Origin: JBDWFY01 sp965275915
GTDB taxonomy: Bacteria > Pseudomonadota > Alphaproteobacteria > Rhizobiales > Stappiaceae
Reading direction: 5' to 3'
Assembly: GCA_965275915.1 (NCBI GenBank)
Contig: CBDHYI010000008.1
Location: 62,001 to 126,000, forward strand
Length of the DNA stretch: 64,000 nt
This document shows, in pieces, positions 26,553 through 35,924 of the stretch. Position 1 is the first letter of the stretch. Each line of letters opens with the position of its first letter. A program made the translations under genes and the position numbers. The notes under the pieces were generated by a model that searched no databases, was not told where the DNA came from, and was given only the letters and a program-made list of their open reading frames with translations.

Positions 26553-27584
26553 TCAGGGGAAGACCGTCTCCCATGTGTCGGGAGTCGTTGTGCCGTCGCA
26601 CTTTTCGCGGGATCGGAATGACATCATCCGGAACGCATATTCACCCCACCGCCACTGTCCGGCGTGTCCGCAATCGGCAAGGCCGCGGCCCTTGTAAACG
26701 GCAGACAGGGTGGCGGTCTTTGCGTCGTAGGAAATATTGAACAGAAGATCGGTGCCCGACCAGCCGAATGTGTCTGAAAATGTTGCAAAGTAGAGGGTCG
26801 CGATGCCCCCGATTTCGCCTCTGTCGATTGTATAGAGCCGGTAGGTGATATTGTAGGCATGCGCGGTACAGGGGATCGCATAAAGCGTCGTCACCGGTGA
26901 CAGGGGGGCAATTGTTGCACCGATGCTTGAGAGCCGTGTTGAATAGGGATCCTCGCAGTCGCTTCCGTTCATGTGGCGATCGTATAGACCGTCCGGAATG
27001 CCCTGGTCTGCTATCAGCTTTGCCTCATCCTGATCCGTTTGTTCGATCAGATGTCCCGGGGCGGCAATTTCCCGCCCGATGCTGTCATATCCCTGTTGTT
27101 CGGCGACAAAGAGCAGTCCGGCGCTCAGGCCGTTCAGAGAAAAGTCGCGATCGTGCGGTGCGCCGGTAACATCAAGATAGGAGAGGCGGGCCCGGCCGCC
27201 TTTTCTCAGCGCGTCGAACAGAATATTGCCCGCATGGCCCGGCTTAAGATACAGCGCGCCGCCATCGCCATAAAGGGCATATCCGGACGTTGGTTGAAAG
27301 ACGATCGGAGCCGCGCTGTCCACAGCCACCTGAATCGGGCGCGACTGGTCCGGATAGGGAGCGGGAAGAACAAAGCCGATGGACCAGGCTTCACCGCCGT
27401 CATCCGATCGATCGATCTGAAGCCTTCCCTCCTTGTCTGAGAGCGCCTGTGAATAGACAACACAGACGCTGTCCGGTGCACAGGCTGCGTTCCAATCGGT
27501 AAATGTCCTTTCCTCCGCCGGCGACCGGACAGTCATCAGGAAAAATGAAACCAGCAGAACACCTGTTCCGGACAGTCTCTTCAT
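26553..27584 (-). CDS. exported DUF1176-like protein
   Basis: A 343-residue secreted protein with a signal peptide (MKRLSGTGVLLVSFFLMTVRSPA-EE). The mature part opens with TFTDWNAACAPDSVCVVYS and ends with QWRWGEYAFRMMSFRSREKCDG, both like DUF1176 proteins. Paired cysteines suggest disulfides in the periplasm. No catalytic motif is evident. It lies next to a periplasmic RNase T2 on the same strand, about 80 bases apart. Confidence 0.78.
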   Translation of the reverse strand: MKRLSGTGVLLVSFFLMTVRSPAEERTFTDWNAACAPDSVCVVYSQALSDKEGRLQIDRSDDGGEAWSIGFVLPAPYPDQSRPIQVAVDSAAPIVFQPTSGYALYGDGGALYLKPGHAGNILFDALRKGGRARLSYLDVTGAPHDRDFSLNGLSAGLLFVAEQQGYDSIGREIAAPGHLIEQTDQDEAKLIADQGIPDGLYDRHMNGSDCEDPYSTRLSSIGATIAPLSPVTTLYAIPCTAHAYNITYRLYTIDRGEIGGIATLYFATFSDTFGWSGTDLLFNISYDAKTATLSAVYKGRGLADCGHAGQWRWGEYAFRMMSFRSREKCDGTTTPDTWETVFP

Positions 27585-27665
27585 AATTTCTTCTCCGGCC
27601 GGGCCTGTGAACGGGAACGTGTTGTCTTCAGTCCTGTTGTTGCGGCGCAAGGCACGATGACAATG

Positions 27666-28364
27666 TCAGCGGGAGCGGACTGGTGGCATCACGACGCTTT
27701 CCGCAGCGCAGTGCGCGTTGTCGACCGCCTTGCAGGGACGGAAGTTCAGATCCTTGTCAAAACAGATGCGCACTTCGCGCAATCGTTTCCGGTCGCACGT
27801 CACGGCGATCGATTGCTCGCTCAACCCGGGATTGGCAAGGCGGAATGTCTTTTCAACCGTGTCAGGCGAAACAACAACATGCCGGTCGATCTCCGAATAT
27901 GCCGGCGGAATTGTGATCCGGTCCAAGGCCCGTTCGGTCTGAAGAAAATAGTCTTCCGGTGAGAGCCCCGAGCATGTTCCGTGTTTTCGCCATTGATGGA
28001 TGACAAGCGGCTTGCTGGGCATGATCGGTAACATGCGTTCAATCAGCTCACCATCCACCCAGGTCCCGAACCGGCTTTCGCAGTAGTCCGGCCAGCCCTT
28101 CTCATATTGCGGCCACAGCCCGTGCACGACAAAGGCATAGGGTCGGCCTGAGGCACACTGGGTTTTGTTGGCCTTGGAGCCGTTCGCAGCGCAATAGCTC
28201 GGCGACCAGGAAAGCGACAGGACCAGATAATCAAACTTTCCCGCTTTCTCCGCCGCAATCGACGGCGTTTCAGGTGCAAGTGAAAGCAACAGGCCGATGG
28301 CGAGGACAACAAGTGCTGATGTTCGGGTTTGTGATCGGCGGGCGGTCTTGAACGGGAACAACAA
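27666..28364 (-). CDS. ribonuclease T2
   Basis: A 232-residue exported RNase. Signal peptide about 1-38 (ending SIAA-EK). The two conserved active-site segments are present: CAS1 with FVVHGLWPQY and CAS2 with IHQWRKHGTCSG, which supply the catalytic histidines. Cysteines for the usual disulfides are seen. It cleaves single-stranded RNA through a 2',3'-cyclic intermediate, probably in the periplasm for nucleotide scavenging. Transcribed with the DUF1176-like gene and perhaps the small secreted protein upstream. Confidence 0.94.
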   Translation of the reverse strand: MLFPFKTARRSQTRTSALVVLAIGLLLSLAPETPSIAAEKAGKFDYLVLSLSWSPSYCAANGSKANKTQCASGRPYAFVVHGLWPQYEKGWPDYCESRFGTWVDGELIERMLPIMPSKPLVIHQWRKHGTCSGLSPEDYFLQTERALDRITIPPAYSEIDRHVVVSPDTVEKTFRLANPGLSEQSIAVTCDRKRLREVRICFDKDLNFRPCKAVDNAHCAAESVVMPPVRSR

Positions 28365-28435
28365 AAGCTCTCTCCTGTAATCGCCTCAAATTACAATGAT
28401 CGCGATGCCGTGGGAAAGAGCAAAAAACAGCTCTG

Positions 28436-28882
28436 TTAAGGCCGTACCGTCCGGCAGCCGCCGTCATAGACCCGCCACCGGTCAAGGCCGGAAAGACAGG
28501 CCTCCACGTTCCAGCTGATACCGAACAGGCCGGCTTTTTCTTCAATCATGTAATAAACATGCGGGACAGCGCCATCGGTCAGGGTCGCGTGTCCGTGGCA
28601 GTAACGCCGGGCGACCGGACTGGGCTGATCCGCGCGGTAGCCCGTTTCCTTGATCGCGTCCAGAACCATGATCGTCCGGCCGCCGTAATAGTCTCTGTCG
28701 GCACGGGCGATGGCGCCGGATACGGCGGCTTTTACGGCGGCGGCGTTACAGGCCGGCAACCGGTCATATTCTGCTGAGCCGAGATAAACCCCCTGAGCGG
28801 GGCTTTGGGTTGAGAATGTAACTGTCAACGCAAACGCAACGACGAGACTATTGTTTCGCATTCCCAATCTCCGACTGAACAT
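28436..28882 (-). CDS. small secreted cysteine-containing protein, unknown function
   Basis: A 148-residue protein with a signal peptide (FSRRLGMRNNSLVVAFALTVTF, cleavage near SPAQ). The mature part has five cysteines and the segment ARRYCHGHATLTDGAVPHVYYMIEEK. The chosen start at 28882 is preceded by a strong GGGAGGGAG ribosome site; a later Met also exists at 28861. No family recognised. It lies 71 bases upstream of RNase T2 on the same strand and may be part of that secreted set. Confidence 0.7.
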   Translation of the reverse strand: MFSRRLGMRNNSLVVAFALTVTFSTQSPAQGVYLGSAEYDRLPACNAAAVKAAVSGAIARADRDYYGGRTIMVLDAIKETGYRADQPSPVARRYCHGHATLTDGAVPHVYYMIEEKAGLFGISWNVEACLSGLDRWRVYDGGCRTVRP

Positions 28883-29192
28883 GTGCGCTCCCTCCCGGAA
28901 CTGTCGCATGAATAGCAGCGCTGGACGTCAAGTACTTCGGAATCAAACGCAATTCAAATCAATTTCCGCTAACGATGCGGCATCCTGCCGAAAGCGTCAA
29001 GGATAGCTGGCCGACATTGTGCCAATAAATTCCTAACGAATGTTAACTAAAACAGATTTTACAAAATATATCCCCAGATTGCCAATGACCGGCGGAAACG
29101 GGGCAAAGAGTTGGCGCCTTGCGGCCGGTATGCAGCAGCCGGTCCGTCAATGCCAATTCATGGGTTCACACTCCAGAGGCCCGGCTGCAAGC

Positions 29193-29220
29193 GCCCCGGA
29201 GGCGAAAACACCTCCGGGCC
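29193..29220. terminator. GC-rich hairpin downstream of the cold-shock-domain gene
   Basis: GCCCCGGAGG-CGAAAACA-CCTCCGGGCC forms a strong stem about 105 bases beyond the stop of the leftward cold-shock-domain gene. There is no clear T-run on either side, so the call as a terminator is tentative. Confidence 0.45.
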
Positions 29221-29325
29221 ATTCAATCAATGGCAGATCGCGGGACAGAATATGCCGGACTAAGGCTTACCCTGGCCTGAATCCAACCTGCCTGTCCGGA
29301 ACAGTCGGCTTAATGCGTCCCCGAC

Positions 29326-29895
29326 CTATGCGGACTGATCTTCGTCCAGCATTTTGAGGTCGACGGCCTTGGGGCCTTTACCGCGGCGATCCGGTTCTGT
29401 TTCAAACGATATCCGCATGTCGCTTTCAAGCCCGCTCATCCCCGACCGCTCGACAGCGGAAATATGAACGAAAATGTCGGCACTTCCGTCATCGGGTTTG
29501 ATGAAACCGAATCCCTTGTCGGACTTGAAGAACTTCACCGTCCCTTCCTGTCTCGGGCCGCGCTCCACCGGTGCACGGTCGCCGCCGCCATATCCGCCGC
29601 TTCTCTGACCGCCCGATCCGTAACGGTCACCGCCGGATCCGTAACCGCCGCCACCGCCGCCGTAACGGTCGTTACCGCCCTGATAACCGCCGCCTCGGTT
29701 GCCGCCGCGGTCATTCTGCTCACCGTACCGGTCACCGCCCTGTGGCCGGTCACTGGCAAAATCACTCTGGAATTCCGGTGGGAATCCGTAATCGCCCGGG
29801 CCACCAAAATCCTGCGGGCCGCCGAAGTCACGCTGCGAGCCGCGTCTCCCACCGCGGCGCCCGCGAGAGCGTCGGTCTGAATCCCGATCATCCAT
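29326..29895 (-). CDS. cold-shock-domain protein with Gly/Arg-rich N-terminal region
   Basis: A 189-residue protein. Residues 1-114 are low complexity, rich in Gly, Arg, Asp, Tyr and Ser, with RGG/YGGG-type runs (for example RSRGRRGGRRGS and DRYGGGGGGYGSGG). Residues 115-185 form a cold-shock domain with RNP1-like KGFGFIKP and RNP2-like DIFVHISAV. It should bind single-stranded RNA/DNA. The disordered Gly/Arg region is like those of eukaryotic RNA-binding proteins. A second, single-domain cold-shock protein lies at 31300-31512. Confidence 0.92.
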   Translation of the reverse strand: MDDRDSDRRSRGRRGGRRGSQRDFGGPQDFGGPGDYGFPPEFQSDFASDRPQGGDRYGEQNDRGGNRGGGYQGGNDRYGGGGGGYGSGGDRYGSGGQRSGGYGGGDRAPVERGPRQEGTVKFFKSDKGFGFIKPDDGSADIFVHISAVERSGMSGLESDMRISFETEPDRRGKGPKAVDLKMLDEDQSA

Positions 29896-30022
29896 CTTTC
29901 GGGTCTTCCTTCAATAGTTCGCGTTCCAGGACATCGTTCCGGAACACATCGTCCAAATTGCTGCTGAGCGATTCACCCGTGCCAAACGGCAGCAGACCAC
30001 CCCACGTGGTCGTCAGCGTCAT
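29888..30022 (-). CDS. possible small protein upstream of the cold-shock-domain gene
   Basis: A 44-residue frame starting MTLTTTWGGLLPFGTGESL, overlapping the cold-shock-domain gene by 8 bases. The ribosome site is weak and no family is recognised. It may be a leader peptide or chance. The frame is open further left to 30151, but that part looks less protein-like. Confidence 0.3.
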   Translation of the reverse strand: MTLTTTWGGLLPFGTGESLSSNLDDVFRNDVLERELLKEDPKDG

Positions 30023-30596
30023 GATTGCACCCGTTTTGATTGCAAAATCCCGGATCGGCCGTGTTATACATGCTGCAGGTTGCGAGCCGACCCAATTTTC
30101 AGCTCCAAAACAGCGCGTCGTATAATAGTTAAAAAACGGATCTGTGAGCAAGTGTTACTTGGTCGTGACAGGCCCGGGAACCGCTGATTTTTATTGCAGT
30201 TTGGAGGAAAAATCGGCAATCCGGCGACACGCTGCGATTTGGGAGAAATAATAGTGGGCCAAAATGTATCTGAAGGCAGAGAAAGGGCGTGAACAGTGCC
30301 CCATCTTTCCGTGAGATCGGTTTTTGCCCGGATAAATTGCAGCGACAGCCGGGTTGGTGACAGTTGAGTTGCGGCCGGTGAACCGGCAAACAGGATACGC
30401 TTTTCTTCCGGTGGCTTGCCAGGTCCCTGTCTTAGCGGATAAACAGCTTCCGATCCAACATGAACAAGATAAGCTCTAAGAGGTCCACCCGAACCGCGCA
30501 TGAGCGGTTTTCGGATAGCATAGGGTTAAAACAAACAAAGAGCGTTATGAACGATTTTCGCTCAAACAGCGATGCTCTTCCGTGTCAGGACAAAAG
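30023..30596. other. intergenic region before the metallo-beta-lactamase-fold gene
   Basis: About 570 bases with no gene I can support. It must hold the promoters for the leftward cold-shock-domain transcript, which often has a long structured leader, and for the rightward hydrolase. No tRNA cloverleaf or terminator is convincing. Confidence 0.45.
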
Positions 30597-31241
30597 ATGC
30601 CCCAACTCAAAGCTGCGATCATTCCCGTAACCGCGTTTCAGCAGAACTGCGCGCTGCTGTGGAATTCTGAAACCGGCAAGGGTGTGGTTGTCGACCCGGG
30701 AGGGGATGTCGAGAACATCCTCGCGGCGATCGAACAGGAGTCCGTAAATGTTGAGCGGATTCTCCTGACGCACGGGCACATCGATCATGTCGGCGGGGCT
30801 GCCGATCTTGCGGCTGCGCTTAAGGTTCCCGTGGAGGGGCCGCATCGGGATGATGAGCGTCTGATTGGGAACATTGAGGCGCAGGCGACGCAGTTTGGCG
30901 TGACCGGCGCGAAGTCAGTGACCCCCGACAGATGGCTGGAAGAGGGAGAGACCGTCGATATTGCCGGCGAGCAATTTGAGGTGTTCCACTGCCCGGGCCA
31001 TGCGCCGGGGCACGTGATCTTCGTCAACCGTTCAGCCGGCTTTGCGATTCTGGGCGATGTTCTGTTTAACGGATCGATCGGGCGCACGGATCTGCCGGGC
31101 GGAGATCACCAGACGCTTCTGGCGTCGATCAGGGACAAAGTCCTTCCGCTTGGCGATGAGATCGGATTCCTGTGCGGGCACGGACAGCCCTCGACAATCG
31201 GCCATGAACGCAAGACCAATCCGTTTTTGCAGGGCTTGTGA
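30597..31241 (+). CDS. metallo-beta-lactamase-fold hydrolase (glyoxalase II-like)
   Basis: A 214-residue MBL-fold protein. It has LTHGHIDHVGGAADL (the HxHxDH zinc motif), further ligands in HCPGHAPGHV and GDVLFNGSIGRTDLPGGD, and a final His in CGHGQPS. The set matches the YcbL/GloB-like group that hydrolyses thioesters such as S-lactoylglutathione. The ATG at 30597 has AGGA 6 bases upstream; an in-frame GTG five codons earlier is less likely. A GC-rich hairpin follows the gene. Confidence 0.9.
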   Translation: MPQLKAAIIPVTAFQQNCALLWNSETGKGVVVDPGGDVENILAAIEQESVNVERILLTHGHIDHVGGAADLAAALKVPVEGPHRDDERLIGNIEAQATQFGVTGAKSVTPDRWLEEGETVDIAGEQFEVFHCPGHAPGHVIFVNRSAGFAILGDVLFNGSIGRTDLPGGDHQTLLASIRDKVLPLGDEIGFLCGHGQPSTIGHERKTNPFLQGL

Positions 31242-31255
31242 AAGCCAATGGAAAC

Positions 31256-31293
31256 GGTTTGCGGCGCGTGCCTCATCGCACCCGCCGCAAACC
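31256..31293. terminator. hairpin between convergent genes
   Basis: GGTTTGCGGCG and CGCCGCAAACC pair across a loop of about 16 bases between the stop codons of the rightward MBL-fold gene and the leftward cold-shock gene. It probably ends transcription from both sides, though a T-run is lacking. Confidence 0.5.
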
Positions 31294-31299
31294 TGGCGG

Positions 31300-31512
31300 T
31301 TACGTCAATTCGACATTGACGGCCTGCGGACCGCGTCCTCGCCGGTCATCTTCTGTTTCGAATGAGATCTTCGTTCCTTCGGCAAGGGCCTGTAAACCGG
31401 ACCGTTCCAAAGCCGTGATATGGATGAATATATCCTTCCCGCCTTCATCCGGCGTAATAAATCCGAAGCCGCGCTCAGAATTGAAGAACTTGATTGTTCC
31501 GTGTTGACGCAT
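31300..31512 (-). CDS. CspA-type cold-shock protein
   Basis: A 70-residue single cold-shock domain: MRQHGTIKFFNSERGFGF, with RNP1-like RGFGFITP and RNP2-like DIFIHITAL. It binds single-stranded nucleic acid and acts as an RNA chaperone. Start at 31512 is preceded by AAAGGATC. An upstream in-frame stretch to 31551 is not part of the domain. The leader of about 280 bases to the next gene is typical for csp transcripts. Confidence 0.95.
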   Translation of the reverse strand: MRQHGTIKFFNSERGFGFITPDEGGKDIFIHITALERSGLQALAEGTKISFETEDDRRGRGPQAVNVELT

Positions 31513-31789
31513 GGGGGATCCTTTCCCGATAACGATTGCCGTAAACCGCATGGTGCGGTTCGTTCACTCAGTCTTCGGGTAAGTCAACGCCTCTAAAGTG
31601 GCGCAGCGGGGCGTCCGCGGGGCAGAACTCAAACCGGTTTCCGAGGCCATCGAATTCTCATCATTCGATCTCATCACTTTATGAATGACGTAGGGGAAAA
31701 GTTCAAGTCGATAAGCACATAGGTGTGTTCGGAGTCTCAATCGGGCCGGAACGGCTCATGCGCTGTCTTTTCAGGACCTGTTCCATACC

Positions 31790-32308
31790 CTAGTTCGTGC
31801 GCCCCCGGAAAATGCGTTGCAGCAGGGAAGGGCGCTTGCCGGCATTCAGGCTGGCGCTTTTTTGCCGGGCCGGATTCTCAGTTGGCGTTGCCGGCTTTGC
31901 CTCCGGCGTCTTGGCTGTTCGGCCGCAGGGAGACCGTAGTTTTCTTGCGGCGTCTTTTTCGTCGACGGTGATCATGACCTCCGTCCAGCCGCTGCCGACA
32001 AACCCCAGTTCAGCCGCCGCCGCCTTTGTCAGATCGATAATCCGGCCTTTGATAAACGGTCCGCGGTCGTTAATCCGCACCACAACAGAGCGCCCGTTGC
32101 GCAGGTTGGTGACCTTGGTCATGGTTCCGAACGGCAAGGATTTGTGTGCGGCCGTCATTGCGGTCGGATCCGCCCACTCCCCATTTGCGGTCATCGACGT
32201 CAGCGCATACCAGGAGGCTTTGCCGCATGCCGTCTTTGCCGCGGCGTCTTCACTGGCGAGTGTCGCCGTCAACGCGGTTATCGCCGCCAATAAAAGAGGA
32301 CGCATCAT
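31790..32308 (-). CDS. RlpA-like septal ring / double-psi beta-barrel protein
   Basis: A 172-residue exported protein. Signal peptide MMRPLLLAAITALTATLA, then a DPBB domain: GKASWYALTSMTANGEWADP, FGTMTKVTNLRNGRSVVVRINDRGPF (residues split here by reading frame position), IDLTKAAAAELGF. This matches RlpA lytic transglycosylases acting on denuded glycan strands. The C-terminal tail is Lys/Pro/Arg-rich instead of a SPOR domain. The frame is open leftward to 32521, but the signal peptide fixes the start at 32308. Not lipidated in this reading. Confidence 0.88.
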   Translation of the reverse strand: MMRPLLLAAITALTATLASEDAAAKTACGKASWYALTSMTANGEWADPTAMTAAHKSLPFGTMTKVTNLRNGRSVVVRINDRGPFIKGRIIDLTKAAAAELGFVGSGWTEVMITVDEKDAARKLRSPCGRTAKTPEAKPATPTENPARQKSASLNAGKRPSLLQRIFRGRTN

Positions 32309-32690
32309 TCCCAAGGTTTTCCCGTGCCTTTGTTTACGCCTGTGACAATACGTGTCGCAAATTGTGGCAATGCGGGCAGCGGTTAGGGGTGGAATGTGGC
32401 GCCGATGTGGCAGACTGTCCGGCTTATTGTAAATCGAAGGAGCGGCGAGGAAGGCCTCACGGATAATTTTCTGTTTTTGACGGTCCGGAAGGTTCGGGTC
32501 AATTTTATCAAGCCCGGACACAGCGGATCTGTTAACATGCTTGCCGATTAACAGGTTCTGAAGACACTATTATCACGGTAAAGCACCGGGTTTACTGAAT
32601 TTTCGAGATGCGAATTCTTCTGGTCGCCTCTACACTTATCGCGATCCTGCCGGTGCTTGGGCGGACTTTAAGAATTTACGCGAGGATTTC

Positions 32691-35189
32691 ATGACAATGC
32701 CCGCGATTTCATCGAACGACAAAAATCTGAAAATCAGCAGGCCCCGGGCCATGGCGGCTGCGCTGCTCGCATTGTGCTGGTGTTGGGGATACGGGCCCGC
32801 GGCTGCACAGGACGGTGATGCGGGCACTGCGACGGCGGCAGACGCTTCGGAAACCGCCGGCGCGGCTGCGGACATCAGATGGCCAAGAAATCTGGAAGTG
32901 CCCCAGGGCCTTGTGACAGTCTATCAGCCGCAGCTGGATGATCTGGAGGATCAGACGCTGACCGGCCGTGCCGCTTTCTTGCTTGAGAGCCCCGGCGCTG
33001 CCGAGCCGGTTTTCGGCGCTTTGTGGTTCTCCACCGATGTTGAGATAAATTCCGAGGAACGGCTGGCATCCGTCAGCAACCTGAGGATTACCCGTGTGGC
33101 CCTGGCCGATGCGACGGAGCCGGAAAACAAGGCGCTTGCCGCCGCCATTGAAGCCGAAGCGCGAACCGGAGCCATGACTATGGATCTGGATCGGCTGATT
33201 GCGGCGCTGAATGCCTCCGACATGGTTACCAGCGAGGCAGCCGATCTGAGTGTTGCTCCTCCGAAAATCGTTGTTGAGGAAGAACCGGCGGTTCTTGTCT
33301 TCATCGACGGCGCGCCGAAAATGGTGCCCGTCCCCGATACCAGGCTGCTCAGGGTCCAGAATACGCCGTTTCCGATCATTCTCGATCCGGACACCAAGGC
33401 CTATTATCTCAATGGCGGCCTGATCTGGTACAGCGCCTCCGAAGCGACGGGGCCTTACCGGCTTACGAACGACGTTCCGTCTGCGGTCAAGGATCTCCTT
33501 CAACTGACAGACGAGCAAAGAACGGACCTCGCGAACCAGATCGGAGTGGACGCAAAGGACGCGACTGAAACGGAACACAGTCCGAAAATCCTGATTGCGA
33601 CTTCTCCGACGGAACTGATTGTCACCGACGGCCAGCCGCAATTTGCGCCGCTGGTGGGCGCGGATCTTCTCTACGTGGAAAATACCGAAACTCCGCTCTT
33701 TTTCGATCCTTCCCGGAGCATCTACTACGTGCTTCTTTCCGGCCGCTGGTATCGGTCGGACCGGCTCAAGGACGGAGACTGGCAGTATGTCGCCGCCGAC
33801 GCGCTCCCGGAGGCCTTCAAACAGATCCCGTCCGGGTCAGACCGTGCGTCCGTTCTGGCGCAGGTCGCAGGGACACCGGAGGCCGAGGAAGCGGTCGTCC
33901 AGGCCAGTATTCCTCAGGTGACTGCGGTGAGCCGGGAGACCGCAACACTGACCGTCACCTATGACGGCGATCCGATTTTCGAGCCCATTGCCGGCACATC
34001 GATGACCTATGCGGTCAATACGGAGACGACCGTGCTGGGAATAGGTGGCGCGTACTATGCGCTGGATCAGGGGGTCTGGTTTTTTTCCACCTCCCCCACC
34101 GGACCGTGGCTTGTCGCCAACAGCGTGCCGGACGACATCCAGGACATTCCGCCGCAAAATCCGGCCTACAATGCAAAATATGTCAAGGTTTATAAGTCGA
34201 CGCCCGAGTATGTTTATGTCGGGTATACGCCGGGCTATCTTGGGAGCTACGTCTATAACGGAATCGTTGTCTACGGCACCGGCTATTACTACACGCCCTG
34301 GTACGGCCCCTATTACTATCCCAGACCGCTGACCTGGGGATTTTCGGTCTATTATACATCTTGGTCGGGTTGGGGATTCCGTGTCGGCTGGGGGTCGTTC
34401 CATTTCCGCGTCGGCTATTTCGGCGGCAGGCGGTGGTATGGCGGCGGGTATTACCGAAACGGCTGGTTCGGGCCGGGCGGTTACTATAACCCCCGCTATG
34501 ATCGGTATCGGGCCCGCTTCGGCCGCAGCGATGCGTTCGTCCACCGGAACAACATCTACGACCGGCAGCGAAATCGCGGCCGCAATTTCTTCCAGGACAA
34601 ATATGCGAACGGCACGTTCGACAGGGGACGGGACTGGGCCAACCGCCAGCAACTGGCAAACAGGCCCGGGCTTTTGCCGGGCAACGATCGGGCCAACAAT
34701 ATCTTCACGGACAGGTCCGGCAACATATACCGGCGCAACAAGGACGGCTCCTGGGATCGCCGCAGGGACCGGAAATGGGAGAAGGCCAACCTGCCTGACA
34801 GGGCCCGGCCGTCCCGGCCTCCGGAGCAGCGGCCGGCTGTTCTGCCTGCAATCAAAGACCGTCCCCAGGCGAAACCCGTTCAGCGTCCGGCAGTCCGGAA
34901 ACCGGCGGTGCAGCGCCCGGCGGCTCAGAAACCCGCCGCAGTCAAAAGGCCTGCCGCGAAAAAACCGGCTCAAAAGCGGCCGGCAACGGCAAGACCGGTT
35001 CAGAAAAAGCCGGCTGTCGCCAAACGCCCGGCGTCCGGAAAACAGATCAGGCGCAACAACAGCAACAATCTGAGAAAGCAGCATCAGGCGCGCAATCGCG
35101 GCAATGTCCGCAGCAAGCAAAATCGGGCGCACAGACAACAGAGCGCGCCGAAGAAACGCCTGCCGGGCGGCGGTCAACGCCGGCGCTGA
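32691..35189 (+). CDS. large secreted protein with repeated aromatic modules and basic tail
   Basis: An 832-residue protein. Signal/anchor about residues 20-40. Three related modules lie near 195-270, 300-380 and 415-487, each with a Tyr-Tyr, Gly-x-Trp-Tyr/Phe, Gly-Pro/Asp-Trp and V/A-P-x-x-x-x-x-I-P pattern (for example YYLNGGLIWYSAS, YYVLLSGRWYRSD, YYALDQGVWFFSTS). Residues 505-610 are extremely rich in Tyr, Gly and Trp. The last 140 are rich in Lys, Arg, Pro, Ala with repeated KPA/RPA units. Similar proteins have been labelled carbohydrate-binding family V/XII-like, but the function is unknown. Ribosome site GAGGATTT precedes the ATG. Confidence 0.8.
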   Translation: MTMPAISSNDKNLKISRPRAMAAALLALCWCWGYGPAAAQDGDAGTATAADASETAGAAADIRWPRNLEVPQGLVTVYQPQLDDLEDQTLTGRAAFLLESPGAAEPVFGALWFSTDVEINSEERLASVSNLRITRVALADATEPENKALAAAIEAEARTGAMTMDLDRLIAALNASDMVTSEAADLSVAPPKIVVEEEPAVLVFIDGAPKMVPVPDTRLLRVQNTPFPIILDPDTKAYYLNGGLIWYSASEATGPYRLTNDVPSAVKDLLQLTDEQRTDLANQIGVDAKDATETEHSPKILIATSPTELIVTDGQPQFAPLVGADLLYVENTETPLFFDPSRSIYYVLLSGRWYRSDRLKDGDWQYVAADALPEAFKQIPSGSDRASVLAQVAGTPEAEEAVVQASIPQVTAVSRETATLTVTYDGDPIFEPIAGTSMTYAVNTETTVLGIGGAYYALDQGVWFFSTSPTGPWLVANSVPDDIQDIPPQNPAYNAKYVKVYKSTPEYVYVGYTPGYLGSYVYNGIVVYGTGYYYTPWYGPYYYPRPLTWGFSVYYTSWSGWGFRVGWGSFHFRVGYFGGRRWYGGGYYRNGWFGPGGYYNPRYDRYRARFGRSDAFVHRNNIYDRQRNRGRNFFQDKYANGTFDRGRDWANRQQLANRPGLLPGNDRANNIFTDRSGNIYRRNKDGSWDRRRDRKWEKANLPDRARPSRPPEQRPAVLPAIKDRPQAKPVQRPAVRKPAVQRPAAQKPAAVKRPAAKKPAQKRPATARPVQKKPAVAKRPASGKQIRRNNSNNLRKQHQARNRGNVRSKQNRAHRQQSAPKKRLPGGGQRRR

Positions 35190-35272
35190 GGCGGCAATCG
35201 ACCGGTATTGGCGGACATTGGTACTTGGCGGGTTGACGCCGGCAGCGGGGCTGCCGGCGTTCAGTCACATGG

Positions 35273-35743
35273 TTAGCGTTTCGCCAGGGCGGCTGAAAAC
35301 TGGATGACATTGGTTTCAGGAACAAGCGGCATCGCTTGGCCGGCTTCCGCCTTGTGGGTGCTGCTGCCGAATTCCAGGAGCGTGGTCACTTTGTCGCCCC
35401 GGATCGTCCAGAAATGGCAGAGTTCGCTTTTGAACACCTGGCCGGTGGCCCGGCTTCGTTTCTCGATGACGCAGCGGGAGGCGACTTTGGAGCCTTCTGC
35501 AACCATATAAATGATCTCAAGATCCAGAAGCTCGTATTTGCGCCGGAACAGTTCCATCTGGTCGAGCATGGCGTGTTTGCCCCGGCAGTTCAAAGGGTGC
35601 TGCCCGGTTTCTGTTTTTCCGCGGACCGAGCTGTGGCGCTCGTAGAGAACGTTGTCATCAAAAAAGTGCAGGAACTTCTCAATGTCGCCATTCGCCCATG
35701 CAAAATGCAGTGCAGTCGCGATTATTTTTGAATTACTGTCCAT
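35273..35743 (-). CDS. NTF2/SnoaL-like protein (paralogue 1)
   Basis: A 156-residue protein of the NTF2-like cone fold. It starts MDSNSKIIATALHFAWANGD and has the segment GQVFKSELCHFWTIRGDK typical of SnoaL-like polyketide-cyclase relatives. A second copy of the same type is at 39373-39789, sharing GQVF..EL.HFWTI. Substrate unknown; many members are ligand-binding or isomerase-like. The start at 35743 excludes a Cys/His-rich upstream frame that looks untranslated. Confidence 0.82.
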   Translation of the reverse strand: MDSNSKIIATALHFAWANGDIEKFLHFFDDNVLYERHSSVRGKTETGQHPLNCRGKHAMLDQMELFRRKYELLDLEIIYMVAEGSKVASRCVIEKRSRATGQVFKSELCHFWTIRGDKVTTLLEFGSSTHKAEAGQAMPLVPETNVIQFSAALAKR

Positions 35744-35924
35744 AGTGATCGCAATCGTGTTGTTGCCTGTGCATGATGCACAAATTAGTACAAAATCGGG
35801 CCGATGCTTGTGACGGAGATTACACTTATGGTTGTTTTCGCACTTCAAGTGTACACGGGCGTTTAGGCCCTGCTTGCTTTCCGTTTCCGCAAGACGCGCT
35901 TTGCTTTTTTGTGTTTCGATGGGA

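Noticed and set aside
27666..28364. RNase T2 as part of a toxin-antitoxin or defence unit
   Set aside because: It has a signal peptide and sits among secreted proteins, so a periplasmic scavenging role is more likely.
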